Source: Bacteroidales bacterium (GTDB lineage Bacteria; Bacteroidota; Bacteroidia; Bacteroidales; JAFGUD01). From it: a stretch of DNA of 64,000 nt. Below are positions 27,295 to 37,062 of this stretch, in pieces. Location: NCBI GenBank assembly GCA_016938685.1, contig JAFGUD010000235.1, positions 44,883 to 108,882 of the forward strand, read 5' to 3'. Position numbers and translations under genes: made by a program. A model generated the notes under the pieces. It saw nothing but the letters and a program-made list of their open reading frames with translations, was not told where the DNA came from and did not search any database. Position 1 is the stretch's first letter. Every line of letters starts with the position of its first letter.

Positions 27295-28774
27295 ATAATT
27301 TAATTTTCATCATAAAAGCATCTCCGTCAGGAGGATTATCAGTTGTTTTATCAGTAGCATTTTGCAAAACAGAAGTATTTGCAGAAAAACTACCTTCACC
27401 ATCTCTAACTTCTCCGCTTGGTGTCAATTCAAAAACAGCAGTAGAAATAGCGGAAATACTAACAGAAGCATCTTGAAGAGTCAGATCGGGGTTTTCAATC
27501 CATACTCCATTAAAATTATCAATATTATCGACACTTCCATACACCTGACCGGCAACATATACTTCATCACCAACAACAGCAATTCCTTTAACTCGGTGTT
27601 CTGCAGATTCTTCGCTGTTATTTCCGGTGTAATAAATACCTGACCAAACTAACGAACCGTCTGTTTTAGACATTTTCACAACAAGACCGTCACCATGTTG
27701 TTTATCAAGTTCTTCCTCTGAAATTCTTCCTCCGGCGTATAAATAGTCTCCGGAAAGTTTAACAACATGTGTATTATTTCTATCTTCATAATGTCCAGGA
27801 AATATTTTTGCCCATTGTAAGTTCCCATCAAAATCAACTTTCATTGTTTGGAAATATGTTTCAACTCCTCTAATATCACATGAAAAATAAACGCCCGAAG
27901 CATCAATATCAATTCCATTTATTCTTGCAGCATAAGAAAGTCCGGCATTTTTAACCCAAGCCAAAGCGGGCGTAGAAGTATTTGCATCTATAATTTTAGC
28001 AAAATATCCTGTACTTCCATCAACTCCAACAACAAAAAGATTTCCTGAGTTGTCTGCTTTTATTGCATAACCTCTATCTTTTGTCCCGGGAACAATATCA
28101 AGAGTACTTTGGAAGAAAATAGAACCATCAGATTTATTTAAAGCACAAACAATTACTTTATTAGTCCCAGTTGCGCCCGTAAAATAAACATAATCACCTG
28201 TAGCATCAATTCCGTATCCTTGATTGTCTTGAGAGGCAGTTGGTGTTCCGGTTGGCCATTCAGGTTTCCACATTTTTTGCCAAATTATTGAACCATCAGT
28301 AGAAGATATTTTTAAGATTAAAGCACTTTGACTTAAACTTGATTGAGTCGTGGTCATAATAACATACAAATTACCTTCGGAATCCATAGAAATAGAATTT
28401 GCTGCTCCACCGGTTTCTGCATTTTCACCTGAATCAGGCGACCAATCATTTTTACCGCCGTCATATCTTTGTGCCCAACCAAGTGTACCATCAGCACTAA
28501 CACGAACAACAATCACGTCTTTATTCGCCGAAGCATCTGTAATATTAATTGAAACATATACATTTCCTGAATTATCGGCTACCATGCCGGAAACAAGTTC
28601 ATCATCGTTATTTCCACTTCCGCCATAAGTTAAGCTATACCCGGTTTCAGTAAGACTAACAGAACTAAAACCATCAGGCAAAGTTATGTTGTCAGGATTG
28701 TTTGGATCATCTTTAATGCAAGAAGAAAAAAACAAAAAAGAAAATACAAGAAACAAACTGAAGATTTTTTTCAT
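27293..28774 (-). CDS. Beta-propeller (SBBP-like) lipoprotein
   Basis: About 493 residues from the ATG at 28774. An upstream in-frame TTG at 28858 is rejected because the ATG directly starts a lipoprotein signal (lipobox FSSC, Cys19). After Cys comes IKDDP, an acidic stretch like the lipoprotein export signals reported for surface lipoproteins in this phylum. The body has repeating units of DNSGNVYVS..., DSEGNLYVIM..., DNSGNLFVVG..., typical of SBBP or PQQ-like propellers. It is probably surface-exposed; ligand unknown. It shares no operon with a neighbour: gpmI upstream has its own terminator. Confidence 0.75.
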   Translation of the reverse strand: MKKIFSLFLVFSFLFFSSCIKDDPNNPDNITLPDGFSSVSLTETGYSLTYGGSGNNDDELVSGMVADNSGNVYVSINITDASANKDVIVVRVSADGTLGWAQRYDGGKNDWSPDSGENAETGGAANSISMDSEGNLYVIMTTTQSSLSQSALILKISSTDGSIIWQKMWKPEWPTGTPTASQDNQGYGIDATGDYVYFTGATGTNKVIVCALNKSDGSIFFQSTLDIVPGTKDRGYAIKADNSGNLFVVGVDGSTGYFAKIIDANTSTPALAWVKNAGLSYAARINGIDIDASGVYFSCDIRGVETYFQTMKVDFDGNLQWAKIFPGHYEDRNNTHVVKLSGDYLYAGGRISEEELDKQHGDGLVVKMSKTDGSLVWSGIYYTGNNSEESAEHRVKGIAVVGDEVYVAGQVYGSVDNIDNFNGVWIENPDLTLQDASVSISAISTAVFELTPSGEVRDGEGSFSANTSVLQNATDKTTDNPPDGDAFMMKIKL

Positions 28775-28832
28775 ATTCTTATTATTTAAAGGTTTAATAA
28801 CTTTTAACGAAATAATCAACAAAAAGTTTTCC

Positions 28833-28862
28833 AAAAAAAAGCCTTGAAGTTGATTCAAGGCT
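28833..28862 (-). terminator. gpmI terminator
   Basis: On the minus strand: 9-bp perfect stem AGCCTTGAA / TTCAAGGCT, 5-base loop, then a run of eight T. It lies 22 bp after the gpmI stop. Confidence 0.88.
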
Positions 28863-28883
28863 AAATTAAAATATTCAAAAAAA

Positions 28884-30404
28884 CTAAAAAAGTTCTTTAC
28901 CAGTCATATCTTGTGGTTTTTCAATTCCAATAATTTTGCACAACGTTGGAGCAACATCGGCTAAAATACCGTTATTTAACTTAACATCCTTGCGCATATC
29001 ATCAACAAAAATACACGGAACAGGATTTAAAGAGTGTTGGGTATTAGGAGAACCGTCTTCATTCATCACAAAATCAGCGTTTCCGTGATCAGCAATAATT
29101 AACGACGCATAATCATTCTTTTTTGCAGTTTCAACAACATCTTTTACACAACCATCAATAACGTTTGCTGCTTTTAGAATCGCTTCATATATTCCTGTAT
29201 GACCAACCATATCTCCATTTGCAAAATTAAGAACAACCAAGTGATATTTCTGAGAATTTAAAGCATTTACAACTTTTTCTTTAACAGCAATAGCACTCAT
29301 TTCGGGCTGCAAATCATACGTTGCGACTTTGGGGGAATTAACCAACAACCTGTCTTCATTTTCGAAAGGTTTTTCTTGTCCGCCTGAAAAGAAAAATGTT
29401 ACGTGAGCATATTTTTCAGTTTCTGCTATTCTTAGTTGGTTTAAACCAAGACTAGAAACAGTTTCACCCAAAGTATTTTTAATATTCGGTTTATCATAAG
29501 CAATATGAAGACCTTGAAATTTATCGTCGTAGCGAGTCATCGTAACATAATGAAGAGGAATAATTTTCATTCCATGTTCAGGCATTTCCTCTTGTGTAAA
29601 AGCAATTGTAATTTGACGAAGTCTGTCTGTTCTGTAGTTATAAGCAATAACAACATCACCTTCTTTTATATTACCTATCGGCTCATTATTTTCATCAACA
29701 TTTATAATTGGTTTAATAAATTCATCTGTTACACCTTCGTTATATGATTTTTGCATTGCATCAATTAAATCGGTAGTCTTTTCGCCAATTCCACTAACCA
29801 TTGCATCATATCCAATTTTAACTCTATCCCAACGTTTGTCCCTATCCATGGTGTAATAACGACCAGTAATAGTAGCTATTTTCCCATTAGACGTTTCCAA
29901 GTGTTTCAAAAGAGATTTCATATAGCCAATTCCACTTTTAGGGTCAGTATCACGACCATCAGTAAGGGCATGGATAAAAACTTTTTCCAAACCGTGTTCT
30001 TTAGTTAAATCACAAAGTTTATAAAGATGTGTATCCATTGAATGCACACCACCATCAGACAAAAGCCCAAGAAAATGGACGGCTTTATTATTCTTTTTTG
30101 CATATTCAAAAGCATTTACAAAAGCCTCATTTTTTGCTATTTCGCCGGTTCGAACATCTTTATTGATTTTCACTAAATCCTGATAAATAACTCTTCCTGC
30201 ACCAATGTTCATGTGACCAACTTCAGAATTACCCATCACACCATCAGGTAAACCAACATTCTCTCCACTTGTAAGAAGCTGAGAATTAGGATAATCAAGC
30301 ATTAAACTATCAATATATGGAGTTTCTGCATTAAAAATAGCATCAGACTTTGATTTGTTTCCAATTCCCCAACCATCTAAAATTACTAATATTGTTTTTT
30401 TCAT
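28884..30404 (-). CDS. gpmI: 2,3-bisphosphoglycerate-independent phosphoglycerate mutase
   Basis: 506 residues; interconverts 3- and 2-phosphoglycerate in glycolysis using Mn. Alkaline-phosphatase fold motifs are complete: ILDGWG at the N-terminus, the catalytic serine in [13 protein letters not shown] (about 58-70), [25 protein letters not shown], and the metal site IADHGNAD followed by QHSLNPVP. Length is normal. The gene starts only 27 bp after the NarL-type regulator gene on the same strand, so some co-transcription with it is likely. Confidence 0.97.
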   Translation of the reverse strand: MKKTILVILDGWGIGNKSKSDAIFNAETPYIDSLMLDYPNSQLLTSGENVGLPDGVMGNSEVGHMNIGAGRVIYQDLVKINKDVRTGEIAKNEAFVNAFEYAKKNNKAVHFLGLLSDGGVHSMDTHLYKLCDLTKEHGLEKVFIHALTDGRDTDPKSGIGYMKSLLKHLETSNGKIATITGRYYTMDRDKRWDRVKIGYDAMVSGIGEKTTDLIDAMQKSYNEGVTDEFIKPIINVDENNEPIGNIKEGDVVIAYNYRTDRLRQITIAFTQEEMPEHGMKIIPLHYVTMTRYDDKFQGLHIAYDKPNIKNTLGETVSSLGLNQLRIAETEKYAHVTFFFSGGQEKPFENEDRLLVNSPKVATYDLQPEMSAIAVKEKVVNALNSQKYHLVVLNFANGDMVGHTGIYEAILKAANVIDGCVKDVVETAKKNDYASLIIADHGNADFVMNEDGSPNTQHSLNPVPCIFVDDMRKDVKLNNGILADVAPTLCKIIGIEKPQDMTGKELF

Positions 30405-30431
30405 TTTTATTACAGTTTTTTATAAAATTAA

Positions 30432-31085
30432 CTAATCTATTGCAACCAAGCCACTTTTAAAAGCAAAAGCAACTAAATCAGCAGTTGTTTTTAATTGTAA
30501 TTTTTGCATTATATTACTCTTATGAGTATCCACAGTACGAATAGAAATACACAATCCATCGGCAATTTGTTGATTAGTCATTCCATCACAAACTAATTTA
30601 AGAATTTGAATTTCTCTTCGTGTAAGATTTCTTGGTTTTTTCTCAGAAATTTCTTCCCCGTATTTTACATTGCTCAAATAACTTTTCAAAATAATATTTG
30701 AAACATTTTCACTAAAATATTCATTATTTTCTTTAACTTTTCGCACTGCATCTATAATTTCCTCCTTTACGGCTGTTTTATGAAGATATCCGTCAACACC
30801 CGCTCTAATCGAAGAAAAAATTATTTTTTTGTCCAATACATTTGAAAACACAAGTATTTTGGTATTTTTGTTGCGTTTTTTAATACTTCTAAAAAAATCA
30901 AAATCAAAGTTTTCAGACTGAAAGAAATCAGCAATAATAAGATCAACACAATTGAGAGCTAAAAAATCTGATAATTCGTCAAAACTATTAAAGTCATCAA
31001 TTACGATAATATCAGAACTATGATTAAAAATATTTAACAATCCTATTCTTATTATTTCTATTTCGTCAAAAATAACTGCTTTCAC
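30432..31085 (-). CDS. NarL/FixJ-type response regulator
   Basis: 217 residues from a GTG start. The receiver domain (1-120) has the phospho-acceptor Asp in LIIADFF (about 57) and Lys in GYLHKTA. The LuxR-type helix-turn-helix lies at about 150-210 (LTRREIQILKLVCDGMTNQQIA, then ISIRTVDTHKSNI). No histidine kinase is adjacent. Instead the gene is divergent, with only 53 bp between, from a sensor protein whose output is a SpoIIE phosphatase. It runs towards gpmI. Targets unknown. Confidence 0.9.
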   Translation of the reverse strand: MKAVIFDEIEIIRIGLLNIFNHSSDIIVIDDFNSFDELSDFLALNCVDLIIADFFQSENFDFDFFRSIKKRNKNTKILVFSNVLDKKIIFSSIRAGVDGYLHKTAVKEEIIDAVRKVKENNEYFSENVSNIILKSYLSNVKYGEEISEKKPRNLTRREIQILKLVCDGMTNQQIADGLCISIRTVDTHKSNIMQKLQLKTTADLVAFAFKSGLVAID

Positions 31086-31138
31086 TTTTGATTTTTATAC
31101 TTTTTAAATTATTATTGTTCTGAAATTTGCATATACGA

Positions 31139-34100
31139 ATGGCAAAAATAAAAAAAATATCAATACTCATTCTGTTTTTAACAATCCATTTATTTGTTTA
31201 TTCTCAATCACAACATGGACTTCCCGAAATAACTAATTACTTTGACATTAACAATAAATACAAAAGTGATCAAGTTTGGGATATAAAACAATCACCTGAC
31301 GGATTGATGTATTTTGCAGCCACAAATTACTTCATAGAATTTGATGGACAAAATTGGATAGAGTTTTTTGAAAGTGCGGGAAGTACCTACCATTCTTTTG
31401 ACATTGATTCTTCTACAAGAAATTTTTTTATTGGAGCAAAAAACAATTTATTATCATCAAACCTTGTTAATGGCAAATATCAAACCGATGATATTGTAAT
31501 TCCTGAATATCTTAGCAGTACATGGAAAACATTTTTTTGCAACGGAAAAACATATTTTTTCATAAATAAAAAAGATATAATTGTATTTGACAACAATAGC
31601 ATTGAAATTGTTCATCGTCCTTCTAATTTTGAAATTACTAGAGGTTTTAAAGTTAATAACATTATTTATGCGATATCTCCAAAGGGAATTGCAAGTGTCA
31701 ACGACAGTGAAATATCTATTATTAGTACAAAAAAAGAATCAATTTACACTCAAGATATTCGTACAATTTTAAAATTTTCTGATAGTACCTTATTAATTGG
31801 AACAAAAGAAGGGAATTTATATATCTTTAATCCCAAAACAGATCATTTTACCCCCTTTAAAACTGACGCCGATGATTTATTACATTACGGGCAAATTTAT
31901 AACGGAATTAGAATCAACGATTCTGTTTTTGCAATAGCAACACTAAAAAGTGGTTTTATCATTTTAAATAATAAGGGAGAAGAAATATTAACATTAGATA
32001 AAAAAACAGGACTTCTCTCAAATGCCATTTATTGCGCTTACATTGATAAAAACAAAAACATTTGGCTTGGAACCGGAATGGGAGTAAGTGTTGTATATCT
32101 TGGAAGTTCGTTAAGATATTTTGATAAAAGACAGAAAATTGACGATATGCTAACTGCAACAGCGATATTTTTCGATAAATTAATTGTAGGAACGTCAGAA
32201 GGTTTTTTTTATTTAGATTTTGATCAACCACAAGATCAATCTTTTAAACCAACTCAAAGACAAATATTATACTCCAGTAGCATTATCCAATCAAAAATTA
32301 GAAATTCCGAATATTTAATTGCCTCCGAATATGAAGGAGTTAGTGCTTTTGACAAAAATCTCGACTTCAAAAATAATATTGAAATTCCCGGGTCCAGAAA
32401 AATCTTAAAATCACCAACAAAAAACGATAGAATATTTGTTGCAAATTACAATGAATTAGTTGCCGTAAAGTTGCAAGAAAACAGCAACAACTTAGAGTTT
32501 ATTATCGAAAAACAATTCTTTGAGCTTCCTTTTAACATTGATAATTTAGTATTTGACAATAAAAACAATTTGTGGATATGTCAGGCAAAAAACTTATTTA
32601 TGATTGATTTTGATGTAAATGAATCATTGAACAATTATACAGTTTTCTTTTTTGACGAAGTTTCCGGATTGCCTGACGCAAAAATATACAACGTTTTTGA
32701 AATAAAAACCGATCTATTTGTTAGTACTGCAGAAGGATTATATAAACTAAAAGACAGAAACGCTCCTACAAAAAACTATGTATTTGTTAAATATTCAGAC
32801 AGCTTAATTTGTGCAATTCAAGATTTTATTATTATTTCTAAAGTAGAATATAAAAATTATTTATTCTTTTTAACTAATAATTCGATTTGCAGAATAGATA
32901 CTATAAATAACTCGACTGAAAAATTAGTATTTGGAGAAATTTTTGATCACTACAATACAGAGCTATACATTCAAGATGATTTATTATGGACTCACTCCAA
33001 AGAAAAAGTTATTTGCATTGATCCGATTTTATTTAATCAACAAACACAAATTGAAAGCAACTTTATACTTAGAAGTGTTAAAATAGGAGAATCTCCGGCA
33101 CACGCTATTTATTCTTCTGACAGCATAGTTGAGATATCCGAAAACACATACAATATCATTACAAAAATATCTCAGAAAGAAAATCATTTATCCTTAACTT
33201 TTGCTCTTCCTTATTATTTACATAACGAAAAAATTGAATATAGTTTTCAAACGTTAAACAAAGACACAGAATGGGAAGAAATAAAAATAGGCAACACGCT
33301 TTCTCTTAGACACTTAACACCAGGGAAATACACTATTTTAATCAAATCCAGAAATTTTTACCAAAACGAAAGTAATATTATTACCGTAAATTTCACAGTC
33401 AAAGAAAATTTTTATTTTTCTAAAATTGCTATAGTAATTTATCTTTTGATTATTACACTTGTTATATTAGCATTTGTATATTTCCGAAATAATAACATAA
33501 GAAAAGAGAACTCAAAATTAGGTCATATTGTAAAAACAAGAACAGAAGAACTAGAACAGCAGAAAGAAGAATTGATAATGCAATCACAACATTTATTAGA
33601 ACAAAAAAGATTGCTAAAAAAAGAATCTGAAAGACTAGATTTAGCTACAATTGAGCTGAAACAATTATCTCTAGTAGCAAAAAAGACAGATAATTCGGTT
33701 TTAATATTGGAAAAAACAGGGAAAATTGAATGGTGGAATCGCGGATTCACAGATCTTTTTGCTTTCAAAATTGAACAGTTTAAAGACATGTCTTTTAGAG
33801 TTGCATACAGAAAAATAAGACCTGATATCTTTAAAGAAATAAATTCTTATACAGAAGACAAAGGAACTATTAGTTACACAAATCACGAAGTTTTTGATAA
33901 TGGCGAGGAAATATGGTATCAAACAACAATAAATCCTGTTTTTGACGACAACGAAGAATTATTCAAATTTGTTGTTATTGACATCAACATTTCAGACATA
34001 AAATCAGCAGAACAAGAAATTTTAGAACAAAAAGTTGCTCTTAAAAACTATAATGAAAAGCAGTCAAAACTATCAGCCGATTTAAGCATCACAAACGAAC

Positions 34101-34876
34101 AATTAAAAAATATTTCAAAATTCGACAAATCAAACCAAATTTACGCCGGATTTTTATACGATTTTTTCACAATTCACACTCTTAACTTTGGCACACAAAT
34201 AAACCATTTCCTTTTCAATAAACCTCAAGATCAAATTTCAGGAGACTTTATTTGGAGTACTAAATACAAAAACAATAATCTTATTGCTATCGGCGACTCA
34301 ACCGGTCACAAAGTAAGAGGTTCAATTGTCAGTGTTTTGGCAATTTCATTATTAAAAGAAATTCTAATTGATAACACTGAACTGGTTTTATCTAAAATAT
34401 TAGAATTATTCTATAAAAAATTCAACGACTTACTTAATTTCTCAGAAGAGCTTAAGAATCAGGACAGTGTTGACATCGCACTCGCAATGATTGACATTAA
34501 AAATCAAAAACTTGACTTCTGCGGAGCTAAAATACCTCTTCATTTAGTTAGAAAAGAACATCAATACAATTTATACACATTTGAAGCAGACCGAATTAAA
34601 ATAAACTCTCAAAATAACACTTTTACAGACCAATTTACCGCTCTGAAAAATAAAGACCGAATTTATATTACTACTGATGGCTGGATAAATCAGTTCGGAA
34701 AATTCGGACAAAAAAAATATTCCGGACAAAAATTTAAAAAATTTGTCCTGTCAATTCAAAACCACCCAATTGAAAATCAGAGCAATGAATTTTACAAAGA
34801 ATTTCACTCTTGGAAAGGTAATTTTGAACAAATAGATGATATTCTTATTTTTGGCGCGGAAATAATATTTGAATAA
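31139..34876 (+). CDS. Propeller-sensor / PAS / SpoIIE phosphatase
   Basis: 1245 residues from the ATG at 31139 (a TTG 12 bases earlier is also in frame). Signal peptide, then two-component-regulator-type propeller blades (for example VWDIKQSPDGLMYFAA and KNIWLGTGMGVSV), a Y_Y_Y-type sandwich (about 690-755), one membrane helix (about 762-783), coiled coil, a PAS domain (about 844-957), a second coiled coil and a SpoIIE phosphatase. Phosphatase motifs: ISGDFIW (about 1032), GDSTGHKVRG (about 1052), TTDGWINQFG and QIDDILIFG. The front half is that of hybrid two-component systems, but histidine kinase and receiver parts are replaced by a phosphatase. Confidence 0.88.
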   Translation: MAKIKKISILILFLTIHLFVYSQSQHGLPEITNYFDINNKYKSDQVWDIKQSPDGLMYFAATNYFIEFDGQNWIEFFESAGSTYHSFDIDSSTRNFFIGAKNNLLSSNLVNGKYQTDDIVIPEYLSSTWKTFFCNGKTYFFINKKDIIVFDNNSIEIVHRPSNFEITRGFKVNNIIYAISPKGIASVNDSEISIISTKKESIYTQDIRTILKFSDSTLLIGTKEGNLYIFNPKTDHFTPFKTDADDLLHYGQIYNGIRINDSVFAIATLKSGFIILNNKGEEILTLDKKTGLLSNAIYCAYIDKNKNIWLGTGMGVSVVYLGSSLRYFDKRQKIDDMLTATAIFFDKLIVGTSEGFFYLDFDQPQDQSFKPTQRQILYSSSIIQSKIRNSEYLIASEYEGVSAFDKNLDFKNNIEIPGSRKILKSPTKNDRIFVANYNELVAVKLQENSNNLEFIIEKQFFELPFNIDNLVFDNKNNLWICQAKNLFMIDFDVNESLNNYTVFFFDEVSGLPDAKIYNVFEIKTDLFVSTAEGLYKLKDRNAPTKNYVFVKYSDSLICAIQDFIIISKVEYKNYLFFLTNNSICRIDTINNSTEKLVFGEIFDHYNTELYIQDDLLWTHSKEKVICIDPILFNQQTQIESNFILRSVKIGESPAHAIYSSDSIVEISENTYNIITKISQKENHLSLTFALPYYLHNEKIEYSFQTLNKDTEWEEIKIGNTLSLRHLTPGKYTILIKSRNFYQNESNIITVNFTVKENFYFSKIAIVIYLLIITLVILAFVYFRNNNIRKENSKLGHIVKTRTEELEQQKEELIMQSQHLLEQKRLLKKESERLDLATIELKQLSLVAKKTDNSVLILEKTGKIEWWNRGFTDLFAFKIEQFKDMSFRVAYRKIRPDIFKEINSYTEDKGTISYTNHEVFDNGEEIWYQTTINPVFDDNEELFKFVVIDINISDIKSAEQEILEQKVALKNYNEKQSKLSADLSITNEQLKNISKFDKSNQIYAGFLYDFFTIHTLNFGTQINHFLFNKPQDQISGDFIWSTKYKNNNLIAIGDSTGHKVRGSIVSVLAISLLKEILIDNTELVLSKILELFYKKFNDLLNFSEELKNQDSVDIALAMIDIKNQKLDFCGAKIPLHLVRKEHQYNLYTFEADRIKINSQNNTFTDQFTALKNKDRIYITTDGWINQFGKFGQKKYSGQKFKKFVLSIQNHPIENQSNEFYKEFHSWKGNFEQIDDILIFGAEIIFE

Positions 34877-34966
34877 TTTTTACAAATGACTAAAAATCGA
34901 AGTCAACAAACGAATCATAAACTTTTGATTTTTTATGGTTGATTTCCAATCTTGAATATCCAAAAA

Positions 34967-35962
34967 ATGAATCCTTTTAAAAAAATAGGGCTAATTGGCA
35001 ACGGAAGTTGGGCAACAGCTATAATTAAGCTTTTGACATGTCACGATATAAAAATTAACTGGCACATCAGAAAAGAAGAAGACATAAATTTTTTCCAGGA
35101 AAATCATCGCAATCCTAGATATTTAAGCGAGTTGGAATTTGATTTGAATAAAATAAATTTTTCTTCTAACATTAACGAAATAGCTGAAAAATCGGAAGTT
35201 CTTTATTTTGTGGTGCCTTCTGCTTTTCTAGACGAGTTTACAAATGATTTAAAAGTTGATATTAGCAAGAAACTCATAGTTTCAGGCATAAAAGGAATAA
35301 TTCCTTCTACTAATTTACTTTTTGCTGACCATTTCAATCAAAAATACAATGTTCCTGAAGAAAACATAGCCGTTATTGCTGGACCATCACACGCCGAAGA
35401 AATAGCAAAAGGACAACTTTCCTATCTCACAATTGCAGCAAGTAATCTTTACAACGCAGAAACTATTGCAAATCAACTCGAAAGTCACACTCTTAGAACT
35501 TTTATCAACGACGACGTGTACGGAATAGAATATGCCGCTGTTTTAAAAAATATTTATGCACTTGCGGCTGGTATTTGCCAAGGATTAGGTTATGGCGACA
35601 ATTTTAACGCAGTACTTGTTTCCAATGCAATCACAGAAATTGAACGCTTCGTAAATACAGTTGCACCCCGCGAAAGAAGTATTTTAAGCAGTGCATATTT
35701 AGGCGACTTGCTTGCTACCGGTTATTCAAAACACAGTCGCAACAGAACATTTGGAATGATGATCGGCAAAGGCTACTCTGTTAAGGCTGCAAAACTTGAA
35801 ATGAACATGATTGCAGAAGGTTATTACGCTACCGAAAGTTTTTACAAAATAAACGCTCAATATAATATTTTTATGCCAATTTTAGAGGCTGTTTATAATA
35901 TTCTTTACGAGAACAAACCGGCAGGATTTGAAATAAAACTTCTTACTCATAAAATTAGATAA
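34967..35962 (+). CDS. gpsA: Glycerol-3-phosphate dehydrogenase [NAD(P)+]
   Basis: 331 residues from the ATG at 34967; a TTG 15 bases upstream is in frame but less likely. It makes sn-glycerol 3-phosphate for phospholipids. Seen: GNGSWATA dinucleotide loop (11-18), AGPSHAEEI, the catalytic lysine in YAAVLKNIYALAAGI, and the C-terminal substrate region with SRNRTFG. Length is typical. Monocistronic as far as I can see. Confidence 0.96.
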   Translation: MNPFKKIGLIGNGSWATAIIKLLTCHDIKINWHIRKEEDINFFQENHRNPRYLSELEFDLNKINFSSNINEIAEKSEVLYFVVPSAFLDEFTNDLKVDISKKLIVSGIKGIIPSTNLLFADHFNQKYNVPEENIAVIAGPSHAEEIAKGQLSYLTIAASNLYNAETIANQLESHTLRTFINDDVYGIEYAAVLKNIYALAAGICQGLGYGDNFNAVLVSNAITEIERFVNTVAPRERSILSSAYLGDLLATGYSKHSRNRTFGMMIGKGYSVKAAKLEMNMIAEGYYATESFYKINAQYNIFMPILEAVYNILYENKPAGFEIKLLTHKIR

Positions 35963-36131
35963 TTTTGCAAAATTTGGCATTCATATTGCACTTTACAAAA
36001 AAACAATTTCTGAAGAAACAAAGACAAATCAGTTGTGTCTTTTAAGCGAATTATTCAAATTTTTCCGGTTGACACAGAATAATTGCCTATTTTGAAGGAG
36101 CTTATGAAGTTGTTTATTAAAAACTTAACGA

Positions 36132-37061
36132 ATGAAGACAGTTTTATTCTTGCAATCTAACAGGGAACAAACATATACTTTTGCGAAATTCCTCAGACGA
36201 GCCAAAACTTTTGAGCTTTATTTTGATAAAACATCAAAATACCCAAAAGACAAGAAGTTTGACGTTGTTATTCCTTGTGGAGCAGCAAGTACTTCACTTT
36301 ATTTTATGGCTAATGGTTCAATGAAAATTGGACAAATGGATTTTGCCGAAGAAAACTTCATTACTTTTGATAAAATAAAAACATTAGAAGTTGTTAATCG
36401 AATTGGCGTTCCAATCCCCAGAACTTTCACCAACAAAAAAGACATTGATATTCTTCCTGTTTTTTTTAAATCGCTTCGTGAAGATACATACAGAGAAAGA
36501 GGAATTGCCAGGACAGCAAGAGACCTTATTGACATTAAATCAAAAACTGTTTTTTATCAGGAACTCATAACGACGCCTGGAACATATTCTGTGGGGTATT
36601 TGGCTGACAAAGGAAAAATTATGACTGCTTTTGCGCAAAAAGAAGTAATTAGCGTTCCTTATCATGGCGGCTCAGCTGTAGTTTTAGAAAAATGGGACGA
36701 TCCAAGATTATTTGAATATACCGAAAGAATAGTAAAAGAAATAGGATATTCCGGCTGGGGACTTGCAGAATACAAATATTGCGATAAACGAGATGATTAT
36801 GTTTTCATGGAAATTAACGCCAAATTCTGGGCTTCTATTGAATTTACTTTTTTAAATAACCCTTTATTCTTGAAACTTCTCTTTGATATTGATGCAAAAC
36901 AAAAAGACATAAAAAAAGCTGTTTTTATTAATCGTGTAATTCAATCCGATTTATCTGTTTTCCCGAAAATTTATCCTCATTTATGGGGTAGCAAATGGCT
37001 GAAAACAGAGCCTATTTCTCACGCAATAAAAGAAAGATTACAAAACAAAAGAAAAAACTAA
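36132..37061 (+). CDS. ATP-grasp domain protein
   Basis: 309 residues, no signal peptide. N-terminal pre-ATP-grasp fold (MKTVLFLQSNREQTYTFAKF), then an ATP-grasp core with the metal-binding end GWGLAEYKY...DYVFMEINAKFWAS (about 220-250), close to the carbamoyl-phosphate-synthase-like ATP-grasp group. Such enzymes join a carboxylate to an amine or similar nucleophile. No precursor peptide, methyltransferase or other biosynthetic gene is nearby, so the substrate cannot be guessed. It is convergent with the PepSY gene, one base apart, with no clear terminator between. Confidence 0.78.
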   Translation: MKTVLFLQSNREQTYTFAKFLRRAKTFELYFDKTSKYPKDKKFDVVIPCGAASTSLYFMANGSMKIGQMDFAEENFITFDKIKTLEVVNRIGVPIPRTFTNKKDIDILPVFFKSLREDTYRERGIARTARDLIDIKSKTVFYQELITTPGTYSVGYLADKGKIMTAFAQKEVISVPYHGGSAVVLEKWDDPRLFEYTERIVKEIGYSGWGLAEYKYCDKRDDYVFMEINAKFWASIEFTFLNNPLFLKLLFDIDAKQKDIKKAVFINRVIQSDLSVFPKIYPHLWGSKWLKTEPISHAIKERLQNKRKN

Positions 37062-37062
37062 A

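Noticed and set aside
28775..28858. N-terminal extension of the propeller lipoprotein from an upstream TTG
   Set aside because: It would run through the gpmI terminator hairpin and hide a good lipoprotein signal that starts at the ATG at 28774.
36104..36160. Short reading frame of 18 codons with a good GGAG upstream, overlapping the ATP-grasp start
   Set aside because: Shine-Dalgarno sequences carry little weight in Bacteroidota, the peptide shows no pattern, and nothing suggests a leader peptide or a precursor for the ATP-grasp enzyme.
36132..37061. ATP-grasp protein as part of a graspetide or other natural-product cluster
   Set aside because: No precursor peptide, transporter or tailoring enzyme is nearby; neighbours are gpsA and a PepSY protein.
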